Assembly (NCBI GenBank): GCA_963712815.1
Contig: CAVQJL010000001.1
Span: forward strand, 1-64,000
DNA from: RPQJ01 sp963712815
GTDB taxonomy: Bacteria > Pseudomonadota > Gammaproteobacteria > Steroidobacterales > Steroidobacteraceae
Length of the DNA: 64,000 bases
Reading direction: 5' to 3'
Made by a program: the position numbers and the translations under genes. How positions within the stretch are numbered: the first letter of the stretch is position 1; the number at the start of each line of letters is the position of its first letter. This document shows, in pieces, positions 27,967 through 37,614 of the stretch. The notes below the pieces were generated by a model, which did not search any database, was not told the origin of the DNA, and saw only the letters and a program-made list of their open reading frames with translations.

Positions 27967-28442
27967 GCGGCGCTCCGGGTTTCCTCGGCGATCTGCCGCT
28001 CGAGTCGATCGAAGTCCGGCACCAGCGGGTGCTCGTTGACCATGCGCACCTGGCAGATCACCGGGACGCGATCCGCGAAGCTGCGTGAATCGTCGGCGTG
28101 AACGACGTCCGGGCTCAGGCGAACGAGTTGCGGAAAGCCCTGGGTGAGGACGGCGAAGTGGCCGCCAATGGCCTCGGCGTGCTGCGTGATGCCCTGCATT
28201 ATCACGATGCGGGTCCGGCCGGATGTGCGCGGCGCGTTACGCCCGCAGGCCGCCTCGAAGGACACGAGCGGCACACGGCGCCCGCCCCAGGCGACGGTGC
28301 CGAGGTACCACGGCGGCTGGCCCTCGAGCGGGGTAGGCGCCTGGTAGTTGATCACCTCGGTGACGCAGGAGCGCGGGACCAGCAGTCGCTCGTCGGCGAG
28401 CGGCACGAGCAGGCAATAGAGTTCGTCCACCGCGGTACGCAT
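27963..28442 (-). CDS. chpC: CheW-like protein of the Pil-Chp system (ChpC-like)
   Basis: Couples type IV pilus chemoreceptors to the ChpA kinase. The 159-aa protein is a single CheW domain: YCLLVPLADERLLVPRSCVTEVINY at the start, WYLGTVAWGGRRVPLVSFEAACG in the middle and LSPDVVHADD near the end. It is the last gene of the pilGHIJ-chpA-chpC operon, 10 bp after chpA, the position of chpC in Pseudomonas. Confidence 0.85.
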   Translation of the reverse strand: MRTAVDELYCLLVPLADERLLVPRSCVTEVINYQAPTPLEGQPPWYLGTVAWGGRRVPLVSFEAACGRNAPRTSGRTRIVIMQGITQHAEAIGGHFAVLTQGFPQLVRLSPDVVHADDSRSFADRVPVICQVRMVNEHPLVPDFDRLERQIAEETRSAA

Positions 28443-28452
28443 CGTCTTCCCC

Positions 28453-31400
28453 CTACAGCGGCTGTGCGCGTCGCGCCAGGACCAGCGCCTCGATTGCGTC
28501 GAGGAGTTCGCTTTCCTGGTACGGTTTGCCGAGGTAGTCGTCCACGCCGAGCTCGATGGCCCGCGCGCGGTGCTTCTCGCCGACCCGGGAGGTGATCATG
28601 ATGATCGGCACGTCGGCCAGCCGCGCGTCGCTGCGCACGTGGGCGGCGACCTCGTAACCGTCCATGCGCGGCATCTCGATGTCGAGCAGGATGACGTCGG
28701 GCACGTGCTCCTGCAGCAGCGCCAGGGCCTCGAGCCCGTCGTTGGCGGTGAGCACGCGCATGCCGTTGCGCTCGAGCAGCCGCTGCGTCACGCGCCGCAC
28801 GGTGATCGAGTCGTCCACGACCATCGCGAAGATGCGCTCGTCGCGCACCGGCCGCACGGAGGCCTCGGGAGCGCGACCGCGCCACTCCGAGCGCACCAGC
28901 GCGCCCACGTCGAGGATGATCACGATGCGGCCGTCGCCGAGGATGGTCGCGCCGGCGATGCCGCGGACCGAGGCGATCTGCGGGCCCACCGACTTGAGCA
29001 CGACCTCGCGGCTGCCCACGAGCTCGTCGGTCACCAGCGCCGCCGACCGCTCGCCGGCGCGCACCAGGATCACGGGAAGGGCGGCGTCGGTCTCGGGCAG
29101 CGCGGTCGGCTCGCCGCCGAGGAACGAGGACAGGTGCTGGAAGCGGTGCAGCTGGCCCGCGTACTCGAAGGTCGGGTTTTCCTCGGCGAGGTGTCGCTCG
29201 ACGTCGCTCCTGGGCAAGCGCGCGACGCCCTCCACGGTCGCCACGGGCAGCGCGTAGAACTCGTCGTGCACCCGCACGATGAGCGCCTGCGTGATGGCGA
29301 GGGTGAAGGGCAGGCGGATCGTGAAGCGCGTGCCACGCCCGGGGTCGGACTCGATGAACAACCCTCCGCCGAGCTTCTTGACCTCGGTGGCGACCACGTC
29401 CATGCCGACCCCGCGCCCGGCCTGCTGGGTGAGGCGGTCGGCCGTGCTGAAGCCCGGCTCGAGGATCAGCTGCAGCGCTTCCTCGTCGGTGATGTCCTGG
29501 TCGGGTCGCAGCAGACCGGTGTGCCGCGCCTTGGCCCGGATGGCCTCGATGTTGATGCCGCCACCGTCGTCCTCGACGAGGATAACCACGTCCGCGCCTT
29601 CGCGCTGCAGGCTCACCGTGATCCGGCCCGCCTCGGGCTTGCCGCGGGCGAGCCGCTCCTGCGCGGGCTCGATGCCGTGCACGACGGCATTGCGAAGCAT
29701 GTGCTCGAAGGGCGGCAGCATTCGCTCCAGCACCTGGCGGTCGAGTTCGCCCGAGCCACCCTCGACGACGAGTTCGACCTGCTTGTCCGCCTCGTGCGCG
29801 GCCTGTCGCACCAGGCGTGTCAGCCGCTGGGAGTGCCTCTGGAACGGCACCATGCGCGTGCGCATCAGGCCGCCCTGAAGGTCGGCGACCACGCGCCCCT
29901 GCTGCTGCAGCAGGTTCTGCGCCTCGCGATTGAGGTTGCCGAGCAGGCCCTCGATGCTCGCGACGTCGCTCACCGACTCGGCGAGGGCGCGCGAGAGCTG
30001 CTGGATCGTCGAGTAGCGATCGAGCTCGAGCGGGTCGAAGTCCGCGCGGTGCTCGGCGTCCTCCTGGTGCTTGAAGAGGATCTGCGCCTCGGTCTCCATC
30101 TCGAGCTTGCGCAGCTGTTCTCGCAGCCGCGTGACCGTGCGGCCGAGTTCGGCGAGATTGAACTCGACCGAGGTCATCTGCTGCTCGATGCGAGCCCGGA
30201 AAATGCTCACCTCGCCGGCGTTGTTGAGCAAGTCGTCGAGCAGGTCGGCCGCCACGCGCGCGAGCTCGTGACGCTCGACGGGAGCGACCGGCTCGCGGCC
30301 GGGCAGGGTCGGGAGCGCTGCAGCCAGGTCGGCGGGCTCGGACGCCTGCGCCGCGGGCGCGGGCTGCGGCTCCGGCGCGAAGACCGTCGCGAACGAAGCT
30401 TCGGGCGCGGGCTGCGGCGCGGCCGCAAGGATCTCGAGCGTCGGCGCCTCGGGCTGCGGCGCTGACAAGTCGTCCGCCCAGGATTCCACCGGCAACGCGG
30501 GCCCCGATTCCGGCGCTCGTCCCGCCACCGGATCGTCGCCGGCCAGGACCGCTTCGGTCTCCGCGACCTCGCCGGCCTCGGGCGCCACTGATGCCGTCGG
30601 TGCGACCGAGGGCACCGTCGCCGCCGCCGGCGTCTGCGCCTGAGGGATCGGCGGCCGCCCTGAGGCCACACCCCGCGCCCGCTCGATCAGCTCCTGGGCC
30701 GGCGCGATGCGCTGGCCGGCCGAGGCCGCCTCGCGCATGCGGTGCAGTTCGTCGAGGGACGCCTGCAGCACCGCGATGGCGTCCGGCTCGGAGGCGACGC
30801 TGCCGCCCTCGACCTCGGCGAGCAGCGACTCCATCTGGTGACTAAGGTCGCCCATGGCACGGATGCCGGCCATGCGTGCGCCGCCCTTAAGCGTGTGCAG
30901 CAGGCGCTTCAGTTCGGTGACGTGGCTGCGGTCCGCCCGGTCGCGGCTCCACTGCAGGAGGGTGGCGTCAGAACGCTCCAGCAGCTCGCCCGCCTCCTCG
31001 CCGAAGATCGCCGCGATGTCGGCGTCGAATTCGATCTCGGCCGGTGGCTCCAACGCCGGCGCGATCGGCGATGTCGGCACCTCGTCGCGAAGCCCCTCGA
31101 TTTCCACCCAGGCCGCAACCTCGGCGACGCCAGCAACCGCCGGCACACCGGCAACCGTCTCGTGCGCTGCCGAGGCGGCGGGCGCCTCGACCTGGGGCGC
31201 AGACCAGGCCGTGCCCACCGTCTGCTCGGCTGCTTCCGCCAGCCGCGCCAGCTCCGCCTCGAGGGCCCGCTCGAGGACGTGCCAGCCTGCGATCAGCCGG
31301 CCGTGGTCGGGGAAGAAGCCGGTGTCCTCATCGATGTGGCCGACCACGTTCTCGAGGCTGCGCACGGTGTCCCGCAGCAGCGACAGCCCCTCCTCGGGCA

Positions 31401-33963
31401 GGCCGTGCCCGCTCTCGTGGAGCTTTCGGATGTAGTGCTCCATCGGCTCGGACACCTTGATGCCCTGCCGCGCGCCGGCCGTTTTCGCAATCCCGCTCAG
31501 CGTGTGGCAGGCGCGATGCAGCGCCTCGGTCACCGCATACGGCACCGCGCCCTGCCTGCAGCGCTCGATGAAGTCGCGCACCACCTCCACGTGGCCCGCC
31601 GTTTCCTTGCGGAAAATGTCGCGCAGCACCGGGTCCATGCCGGAGGGCGCCTCGGTCTCCTCCGGCGCAGCTGCCGGTGGCGCGGCAGTAGCCGCGGCCT
31701 CGCGACCGCTCAGCTCGGCAGCACGCGCGAGGAGGCCCGCGTGATCGACGGCAGTTACGCCGTGCTCGAGCTCATCGACGAGCTGCGGCAGCCGCTCCAC
31801 GGCATCGCCGACCAGGGCGACGATGTCGGGCGAACGGGCGAGGGTCTGGCTGATCACACGGTTCAGGACGTCCTCGACCGCCCAGGCGAGGTCGACCACG
31901 TGCCGCGCGCCGACCATGCGGCCACTGCCCTTGAGCGTGTGGAAGATCCGCCGCAGGTCGCGCAGCGCATCGACATCAAGTGCATCCTCGCGCCACTTGC
32001 CGAACAGCCCGCCGAGGCTCGCCACGAGCTCGCGGGCCTCCTCGACGAACAGCTGCAGGAACTCCGGCTCGACGCCGGCCGCCTCGACAGCCTGGGGCGT
32101 GCGTCCGGCGTCCGCGGGCGCAACGGCCGCGGCGACAGCCTCTGCCATGGCCTCGACGGACGCAGGTGCCGGCGGGGTCACTGCGGCAGCGGCCTCGGGC
32201 TCGGCCCGGGCAGGACGCAGCGCGACGACCTTGCCGACCGGCGGCTTGAGGGCCGCCACCGACTGCTCGGCGTTCTCGAGCATCCGGCCGGGATCGGGGC
32301 GCCCCGTCTGCAGCATCTCCATGTAGTACTCGAGCGCGACGATCGCGTCGGCGAGGTGATCGAGGCGCGGCCCAGCCAGCGCACCGAGGTCCGGCAGCGC
32401 CATGCTCGCGAGCACCCGGCCCAGCCGCTCCATGACCTCGACGGCACGCGGCTCCTCGAGGATCAACAGCCCGGCGGTGATGCCGCGCACGAGTTGCGGC
32501 ACCTGGTCGAAGCCCTGCGCCTCGGCCGGGGCACCGGCCGCCTGCGCGATCGCGTCCTTGATGCGGGCCATGTTCACCGCGCACTCGCGCAGCACCGCCT
32601 CGCGGACGTGCCTGAATTCCTCGTCGACGGGCGCCGCCGCCGCACCGCCGCCCCGGCCGTCCGGCAGGATCAGCCGCACCAGCTGCGCGTCGAGGCTGTC
32701 CTCGACCGCGATCAGTGCCGCGGCGATGCCGAGCAGCGCCGCGTCGTCCGCGGCCTGCCGGCGCTCGACGATGGCCTCGAGGGATCCGATCTCGCCAAGC
32801 ACGCGGTCGCGCAGTTCGCCGAGGCCCAGCACCCCGAGCGTGTCGCTGATCTTGCGCAGCATCTCGAGCTGGGGAACGAGGTCGTCCACCTGCGTGGCGC
32901 CCTTGCGCACGAAGATGTCGAGAACGTCCTTGACGCGGGTGAGGTCCTCGCGGATCGCAGCGGCGACCGTGTTCATCAGGCGCACGCTCGGCGCCGACAG
33001 CGTGTCGCTGGTGTCGTCCGCCTGGCCGCTGGCGGCCAGCACCTCCTCGAGCCGGAACGACCGGCGCACGCTCACGACGCGTGGACCGCCGGTGCGCGAG
33101 CGCGCCACGTAGTAAAGCAGGTTGTTGAGCAGCTCGACCGGAGGAGCGGCCGCGTAGGCGGGCTCGCCGAGCTCCTGCAGCCGCCGCAGTTCGCGATCGG
33201 CGTGGCCGAGCAGACGCTTCACGGAGACGCTGCCGTCGATCCCGCCCTGGCGCAACGCCTCGAGCACCGCTCCGGCCACCCACCACAGCTGGAAGAGCGG
33301 TTGCGTCGTCGCATGCACCTCGAGCTGGCCCGCGATCTCGTCGAGCTCTGCGAGGTTGCGCTCGAGGTTCTCGCCGCGAATCCAGCCGAGCAGGGCGACC
33401 TGGAAGCGTGGTCGCAGCTTGCGCGCGAGATCGGGCGCGCCGAAGCCGGCCTGGTCCGCGTGCGCCGGGCGCGCGGGCTCGTCCGACCGCAGGTTGAGGA
33501 GCAGCAGCGTGCCCTCCGACAGCAGCGCGCCGCCGCGCACCGCGCGCAGGTCGTTCAGCAGCGGCAGCAGCGCGAGCGGCACGTCCCGCCCGCCCGAGGC
33601 CACCCGGTCCACGTAGGCGGGTAGCTGCTCCATGGCGCGCAGCAGTGCGTCGAGGTCGTCGGACGGAGCCTGCCCGCTTCCGGCCTGCGATTCGAGGTAG
33701 CCGGCGACCTGCTCCATCTCCTCGGCGAGCAGCGCTCCGCCATAGACCTCGACCAGCCGCAGCGCGCCCTGCGCCAGGTGGACGTGGGTCACGAACCGCT
33801 GCAGCGGGGCACGGTCCTCGGGCCGCTCGAGGAACGCCTCGAGCGCCGCGTGTGCTTCTTGCAGCTCGGCGGCAATCTCCGCGGAGACCAGCTGCAGCGA
33901 CGCGTGGCTCTCGTCGTGCGTCGCGACGGCGGCCTGCGCGGTCGTGGTGGCGGCGGCTGGCAC
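28453..33963 (-). CDS. chpA: Chemotaxis-type hybrid histidine kinase ChpA (type IV pilus)
   Basis: Central kinase of the Pil-Chp system controlling twitching motility. The 1,836-aa protein opens with a FimL/Hpt-like region with a degenerate Hpt motif near residue 60 (HVHLAQGALRL). Three canonical Hpt modules follow: HTLKGSGRMVGA near 675, CHTLSGIAKTAGA near 820 and HTLKGGARMAG near 1022, separated by Ala/Pro/Glu-rich linkers. A CheA dimerisation/ATPase core comes next (MLRNAVVHGIEP near 1420, VILVEDDGGGIN, GRGVGMDVV), then a CheW domain (~1560-1665) and a C-terminal receiver with phospho-acceptor Asp in VILLDIEMPRMDG near 1758. It starts with GTG 4 bp after pilJ. Pseudomonas ChpA (~2,480 aa) has more phosphotransfer domains. 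Confidence 0.93.
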   Translation of the reverse strand: MPAAATTTAQAAVATHDESHASLQLVSAEIAAELQEAHAALEAFLERPEDRAPLQRFVTHVHLAQGALRLVEVYGGALLAEEMEQVAGYLESQAGSGQAPSDDLDALLRAMEQLPAYVDRVASGGRDVPLALLPLLNDLRAVRGGALLSEGTLLLLNLRSDEPARPAHADQAGFGAPDLARKLRPRFQVALLGWIRGENLERNLAELDEIAGQLEVHATTQPLFQLWWVAGAVLEALRQGGIDGSVSVKRLLGHADRELRRLQELGEPAYAAAPPVELLNNLLYYVARSRTGGPRVVSVRRSFRLEEVLAASGQADDTSDTLSAPSVRLMNTVAAAIREDLTRVKDVLDIFVRKGATQVDDLVPQLEMLRKISDTLGVLGLGELRDRVLGEIGSLEAIVERRQAADDAALLGIAAALIAVEDSLDAQLVRLILPDGRGGGAAAAPVDEEFRHVREAVLRECAVNMARIKDAIAQAAGAPAEAQGFDQVPQLVRGITAGLLILEEPRAVEVMERLGRVLASMALPDLGALAGPRLDHLADAIVALEYYMEMLQTGRPDPGRMLENAEQSVAALKPPVGKVVALRPARAEPEAAAAVTPPAPASVEAMAEAVAAAVAPADAGRTPQAVEAAGVEPEFLQLFVEEARELVASLGGLFGKWREDALDVDALRDLRRIFHTLKGSGRMVGARHVVDLAWAVEDVLNRVISQTLARSPDIVALVGDAVERLPQLVDELEHGVTAVDHAGLLARAAELSGREAAATAAPPAAAPEETEAPSGMDPVLRDIFRKETAGHVEVVRDFIERCRQGAVPYAVTEALHRACHTLSGIAKTAGARQGIKVSEPMEHYIRKLHESGHGLPEEGLSLLRDTVRSLENVVGHIDEDTGFFPDHGRLIAGWHVLERALEAELARLAEAAEQTVGTAWSAPQVEAPAASAAHETVAGVPAVAGVAEVAAWVEIEGLRDEVPTSPIAPALEPPAEIEFDADIAAIFGEEAGELLERSDATLLQWSRDRADRSHVTELKRLLHTLKGGARMAGIRAMGDLSHQMESLLAEVEGGSVASEPDAIAVLQASLDELHRMREAASAGQRIAPAQELIERARGVASGRPPIPQAQTPAAATVPSVAPTASVAPEAGEVAETEAVLAGDDPVAGRAPESGPALPVESWADDLSAPQPEAPTLEILAAAPQPAPEASFATVFAPEPQPAPAAQASEPADLAAALPTLPGREPVAPVERHELARVAADLLDDLLNNAGEVSIFRARIEQQMTSVEFNLAELGRTVTRLREQLRKLEMETEAQILFKHQEDAEHRADFDPLELDRYSTIQQLSRALAESVSDVASIEGLLGNLNREAQNLLQQQGRVVADLQGGLMRTRMVPFQRHSQRLTRLVRQAAHEADKQVELVVEGGSGELDRQVLERMLPPFEHMLRNAVVHGIEPAQERLARGKPEAGRITVSLQREGADVVILVEDDGGGINIEAIRAKARHTGLLRPDQDITDEEALQLILEPGFSTADRLTQQAGRGVGMDVVATEVKKLGGGLFIESDPGRGTRFTIRLPFTLAITQALIVRVHDEFYALPVATVEGVARLPRSDVERHLAEENPTFEYAGQLHRFQHLSSFLGGEPTALPETDAALPVILVRAGERSAALVTDELVGSREVVLKSVGPQIASVRGIAGATILGDGRIVIILDVGALVRSEWRGRAPEASVRPVRDERIFAMVVDDSITVRRVTQRLLERNGMRVLTANDGLEALALLQEHVPDVILLDIEMPRMDGYEVAAHVRSDARLADVPIIMITSRVGEKHRARAIELGVDDYLGKPYQESELLDAIEALVLARRAQPL

Positions 33964-33967
33964 GGGA

Positions 33968-36031
33968 TCAGCCCGACAGGCCGCTCACGCGGAGCGGTGG
34001 TTCTTCGGCAGGCACCTCCGGCGCGACCTCCGGGCGCAGCGCCGTGTACTCGCCCGTGACGCTCGCCGCGCCTCCCGGGAGCCGGAAACCGGTGACCGAC
34101 CGTCGCAGCTGGGCCGCCAGTTCCGCGAGCTTGCCGATCGAGGTCGACGTTGCCGTGGTGCTCTCGGAGGTCTGGGAGCTGATCTCGCGCAACACCTGCA
34201 TGTTGCGCGAGATGCTCTGCGACGAGGTCGCCTGCTGGCGGGCGCTGGCCGAGATGTTCTGCACCAGGCTCGCGATCTGGTTCGAGACCTGCTCGATTTC
34301 CTCGAGCGCTGCGCCCGCGTTCTCCGCGAGCAGCGCCCCGCCCACGACGTCGGTGGTGGTGCGCTCCATCGAGACCACGGCCTCGTTGGTGTCGGCCTGG
34401 ATCGTCCGCACCAGCACCTCGATCTGCTTGGTGGCGTTGGCGGCACGCTCCGCGAGGCGCTGCACCTCGTCGGCCACGACCGCGAAGCCGCGCCCCGCCT
34501 CGCCGGCCATCGAGGCCTGGATCGAGGCGTTCAGCGCCAGGATGTTGGTCTGCTCGGCGATGTCGTTGATCAGCTCGACGATGTTGCCGATCTCCTGCGA
34601 GCTCTCGCCGAGGCGCTTGATCCGCTTCGAGGTCTCCTGGATGTTCTCGCGGATCGCGTTCATGCCGTCGATGGTGCGACGCACGGCGTCGCCGCCCTTG
34701 TGCGCGATGTCCACCGAGTGACGGGCCACGTCGGAGGAGCGCTCCGCGTTCCCCGAGACCTCCTCGGTGGACGCCGCCATCGCCGCCACTGATTCGGAGG
34801 CCGCGGCGATCTGATTCGACTGCGCGGAGGAGGCCTTGGCGAGGTGGGTCGAGAGCGCCTGTGTCTGTCGAGTCGCCCCGTCGAGCTTGATGGCCGAGTT
34901 ATTGATCGTCGTGACCAGCTCGCGCAGCGCCTCGATCGCGTAGTTGATCGAGTCGGCGATCGCGCCGGTGATGTCTTCGGTGACGGTCGCCTGCACTGTG
35001 AGGTCGCCGTCGGCCAGGCTCGACAGCTCGTCGAGCAGCCGGAGGATCGCCTGCTGGTTGCGTTCGTTCTGGCGGGCCTGCTGGTCGGCCGCCCGGCGCA
35101 GCGAGACGAGCGAGCGCTGCAGGAATACCGCTATCGCGAGCGCCAGCATGGCGACCAGGACGAACGCGAGCGGCAACCACGGGCTCGCGAGCCAGCCCGC
35201 GGCCCCCGTCGCGGCCTGCTGCTCGACGGAGCGCAGGCCCGCGTACAGGGCGGCCCCGCCCTCCGCCAGCGCATTGCGCGCGGCCTGCATTTGCTCGAGC
35301 TGGTCCCCGAGCGCAAGTGCACTGCGCAGCTGGTCCTGCTCGGCGCGGAACACCGCGGCGAGCAGGCGGGCCGGGTCCCCGGCCGACTCGGGCAAGGCGG
35401 CGATGCCGAGCGCATTCTCCTCGCCGTTGAGCGCGGAGACGAGCTGGCCCATGAATACGAGGCTGTCGGAGAGACGCCGCGCGGCGGTTTCGACCGGTGC
35501 GGTGCCATCCGCCAGCGCGGCGAGATCCTGCTCGATCGCCTGGGCACGGAGCTCGAAGCGCTCGAAGTGGGGCGCCAGCGACTCGGCGCGGGCCGGTCCG
35601 GCCGCCTTGGCGACGTTGGCCGCTGCCGCCAGCAGCTGGGGGGTGAGTTCGCGCACCGACGCCGCGGCGCGCTGAGCGTCTAGCGCGGCCTGGCGCCCGT
35701 CGAGGACCGCCAGCGTCTGCTCGAGCAGCGTGGACCAGCCGTCGCGGCCGCCCGCCAGTTGCACGCCCGGGTCGTCGAGCAGGCGCGCCAGGCTTGCCCG
35801 GGACTCGGCAAGCGCGTCGAACGCCGGAGCCGACCCGCGAACCGCGGCGCCGGCCTGCAGCGGGATGTTCTGCGAGAGCGAGGCGAGCGTGGCCTCGTGG
35901 CCACGAAGCTGGGACTGCTGGCGCGAGGCCTGGCCCGACAGCAACAGCGTCGCCGCCGCGATCACGGTCGCGACGAGCGCGACCACGATCAACGCGGGTT
36001 GCAGCCTGGGGGCATCGAGTCTGTTGGTCAT
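33968..36031 (-). CDS. pilJ: Type IV pilus chemoreceptor PilJ
   Basis: Methyl-accepting chemotaxis protein feeding ChpA. From the chosen ATG (687 aa) there is a membrane helix at about 12-32 (ALIVVALVATVIAAATLLL), a periplasmic helical domain rich in Ala/Leu, a second helix near 380-400 and a HAMP-like segment. The signalling hairpin follows with the tip ELINDIAEQTNILALNASIQ and AGEAGRGFAVVADEVQRLAERA, the universal MCP core. A GTG eight codons upstream could also be the start. It lies between pilI and chpA as in Pseudomonas. Confidence 0.92.
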   Translation of the reverse strand: MTNRLDAPRLQPALIVVALVATVIAAATLLLSGQASRQQSQLRGHEATLASLSQNIPLQAGAAVRGSAPAFDALAESRASLARLLDDPGVQLAGGRDGWSTLLEQTLAVLDGRQAALDAQRAAASVRELTPQLLAAAANVAKAAGPARAESLAPHFERFELRAQAIEQDLAALADGTAPVETAARRLSDSLVFMGQLVSALNGEENALGIAALPESAGDPARLLAAVFRAEQDQLRSALALGDQLEQMQAARNALAEGGAALYAGLRSVEQQAATGAAGWLASPWLPLAFVLVAMLALAIAVFLQRSLVSLRRAADQQARQNERNQQAILRLLDELSSLADGDLTVQATVTEDITGAIADSINYAIEALRELVTTINNSAIKLDGATRQTQALSTHLAKASSAQSNQIAAASESVAAMAASTEEVSGNAERSSDVARHSVDIAHKGGDAVRRTIDGMNAIRENIQETSKRIKRLGESSQEIGNIVELINDIAEQTNILALNASIQASMAGEAGRGFAVVADEVQRLAERAANATKQIEVLVRTIQADTNEAVVSMERTTTDVVGGALLAENAGAALEEIEQVSNQIASLVQNISASARQQATSSQSISRNMQVLREISSQTSESTTATSTSIGKLAELAAQLRRSVTGFRLPGGAASVTGEYTALRPEVAPEVPAEEPPLRVSGLSG

Positions 36032-36074
36032 GGTTCGTATCCGATTCGGTTGCACCGGCCTCGCCCGCCGGGCA

Positions 36075-36641
36075 TCAGGAGGCTGCCGCCTGCTGGAAGG
36101 CGGGACTCTCGAGCAGGGTCCGCACGCTGAAAACCGGCCAGACCTCCGGCCCGCGCTTGAACGTACCCGCGACGTAGCGCTCGCAGCGCAGCAGCGTCGG
36201 CGGCAGGTCAGACGAGAATTCGCTGTCGTAGAAACGGCGGAAGCCCATCACTTCGTCCACGACCAGACCGGCGGGGACCTCGCGGTGGTTGGCGACCAGC
36301 ACCCGCGTGGCGCGCGAGACGGTGGTCGGCCCCGCGCCGAGGAACCACCGCAGGTCGATCAGCGGCAGCAGCTGGCCGCGCAGGTTCGAAAGTCCGCGGA
36401 CCCAGCCCTTCGCACCCGGCACGCGCGTGACGGAGGTCGGGTAGCCCATCACCTCGCGGGTCTCCTCGCGGGCCATCAGGAACGCCTCGCCGCCGAGGCG
36501 GAACGCGACGCCGACCCATTCGGTGCCGGACAGGGCCGTCTCCGCCCCGCCCTGGGCCGCGGCCCGGGCGCGACGGTCCACCTCCCGAAGCAGTTCGTAG
36601 GGACGGTCCCGCAGCGACCTGAGCTCGACTGTTCCTTCCAT
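36075..36641 (-). CDS. pilI: CheW-like adaptor PilI
   Basis: Adaptor linking PilJ to ChpA. The 188-aa protein has an N-terminal PilI helix (LRDRPYELLREVDRRARA) and a CheW domain with VGVAFRLGGEAFLMAREETREV, VRGLSNLRGQLLPLIDLRWF and VANHREVPAGLVVDEVMG. The ATG lies one base after the pilH TGA, so translation is coupled. Confidence 0.9.
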   Translation of the reverse strand: MEGTVELRSLRDRPYELLREVDRRARAAAQGGAETALSGTEWVGVAFRLGGEAFLMAREETREVMGYPTSVTRVPGAKGWVRGLSNLRGQLLPLIDLRWFLGAGPTTVSRATRVLVANHREVPAGLVVDEVMGFRRFYDSEFSSDLPPTLLRCERYVAGTFKRGPEVWPVFSVRTLLESPAFQQAAAS

Positions 36642-36642
36642 C

Positions 36643-37008
36643 TCAGAGCGCGAGCGCTGCATGGGCCTTGCGGACCAGCTGCTCGGCGGAAACGGGCTTG
36701 ACGATGTAGTCCACGGCGCCCTGGCGCAGCCCCCACACCCGGTCCGACTCCTGCGCCTTCGACGTGACCATGATCACCGGGATGGAGCGCGTCTGGGGGT
36801 CGCTCAACAGCTCGCGCGTGGCCTGGAACCCGTTGAGTCCCGGCATCACGATGTCCATGAGGATGAGGTCGGGGCGCAGTTCGCGCGCCTTGCGGATGGC
36901 CTCGTCGCCGTCGCCGGCTGCGGCCGTGCTGAAGCCGCCCTTCTCGAGCGCCTGCTGCATCACGTGCACGTCCGTCGGTGAGTCGTCCACGATCAGTACG
37001 AGTGCCAC
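36643..37008 (-). CDS. pilH: Twitching motility response regulator PilH
   Basis: Single-domain CheY-like receiver. In 121 residues it has the acidic pair in LIVDDSPTDVHV (residues 8-9), phospho-acceptor Asp in LILMDIVMPGLNG, the switch Thr/Ser in VIMVTSKAQ and the Lys in YIVKPVSAEQLV. In Pseudomonas PilH acts with PilG to tune extension versus retraction. It follows pilG by 28 bp. Confidence 0.92.
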   Translation of the reverse strand: MALVLIVDDSPTDVHVMQQALEKGGFSTAAAGDGDEAIRKARELRPDLILMDIVMPGLNGFQATRELLSDPQTRSIPVIMVTSKAQESDRVWGLRQGAVDYIVKPVSAEQLVRKAHAALAL

Positions 37009-37036
37009 GGTTGAGGTCCTCCGCGTCGGGCGCCGG

Positions 37037-37444
37037 TCAGCGGTGCACGTGGGATTCGATCGCGCTCAGGAGCTCTTCGCGCGTGAACGGCTTGGTGAGG
37101 TAGTGCTCGGAGCCCACGATGCGGCCGCGCGCACGGTCGAACAGGCCGTCCTTGCTCGAGAGCATGATCACCGGGATCGAGCGGAAGACCTTGTTGTGCT
37201 TGATGAGCGAGCAGGTCTGGTAGCCGTCGAGCCGCGGCATCATGATGTCCACGAAGACGATGTCAGGCTGGTGGTCCGCGACCTTGGAGAGCGCGTCGAA
37301 GCCGTCCACGGCGGTGAACACCTCGCAGCCCTCGCGCGCGAGCAGCGTCTCCGCCGTGCGGCGGATGGTCTTGCTGTCGTCGATGACCAGCACTTTCAGG
37401 CCCGCGAGCCGAGGCCGGCTGGTGCTGGCTGCAGAGTTTTCCAT
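37037..37444 (-). CDS. pilG: Twitching motility response regulator PilG
   Basis: CheY-like receiver, first gene of the Pil-Chp operon. The 135-aa protein has LVIDDSKTIRRTAETLLARE, phospho-acceptor Asp in IVFVDIMMPRLDGYQ, VIMLSSKDGLFDRARG and the Lys in YLTKPFTREEL. It is divergent from gshB, the conserved arrangement in Pseudomonas. No convincing promoter is visible in the 170-bp gap, although an AT-rich stretch (TTTTAACATATCGA) sits in the middle. Confidence 0.93.
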   Translation of the reverse strand: MENSAASTSRPRLAGLKVLVIDDSKTIRRTAETLLAREGCEVFTAVDGFDALSKVADHQPDIVFVDIMMPRLDGYQTCSLIKHNKVFRSIPVIMLSSKDGLFDRARGRIVGSEHYLTKPFTREELLSAIESHVHR

Positions 37445-37614
37445 GCCGTCGAACCCCCGAAGCGATTGAGCGTTGCGGCGAGACGCTAATGCGCGAAATT
37501 CCGCAAGCGACGGCGTTTTAACATATCGAGTGTAGCCCCGCCATCGGCTGCTTTCGATACCATGACGCCCGTCACAGGCGCGGCCCTGCCCGCCGCGGAC
37601 CCAGAGAGCCCACG

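Noticed and set aside
28570..33624. Two long plus-strand frames (631 and 960 codons) opposite chpA
   Set aside because: They are antisense shadows in very GC-rich DNA. The minus strand encodes a clear ChpA with Hpt, kinase, CheW and receiver motifs, and the plus-strand translations show no recognisable domain.
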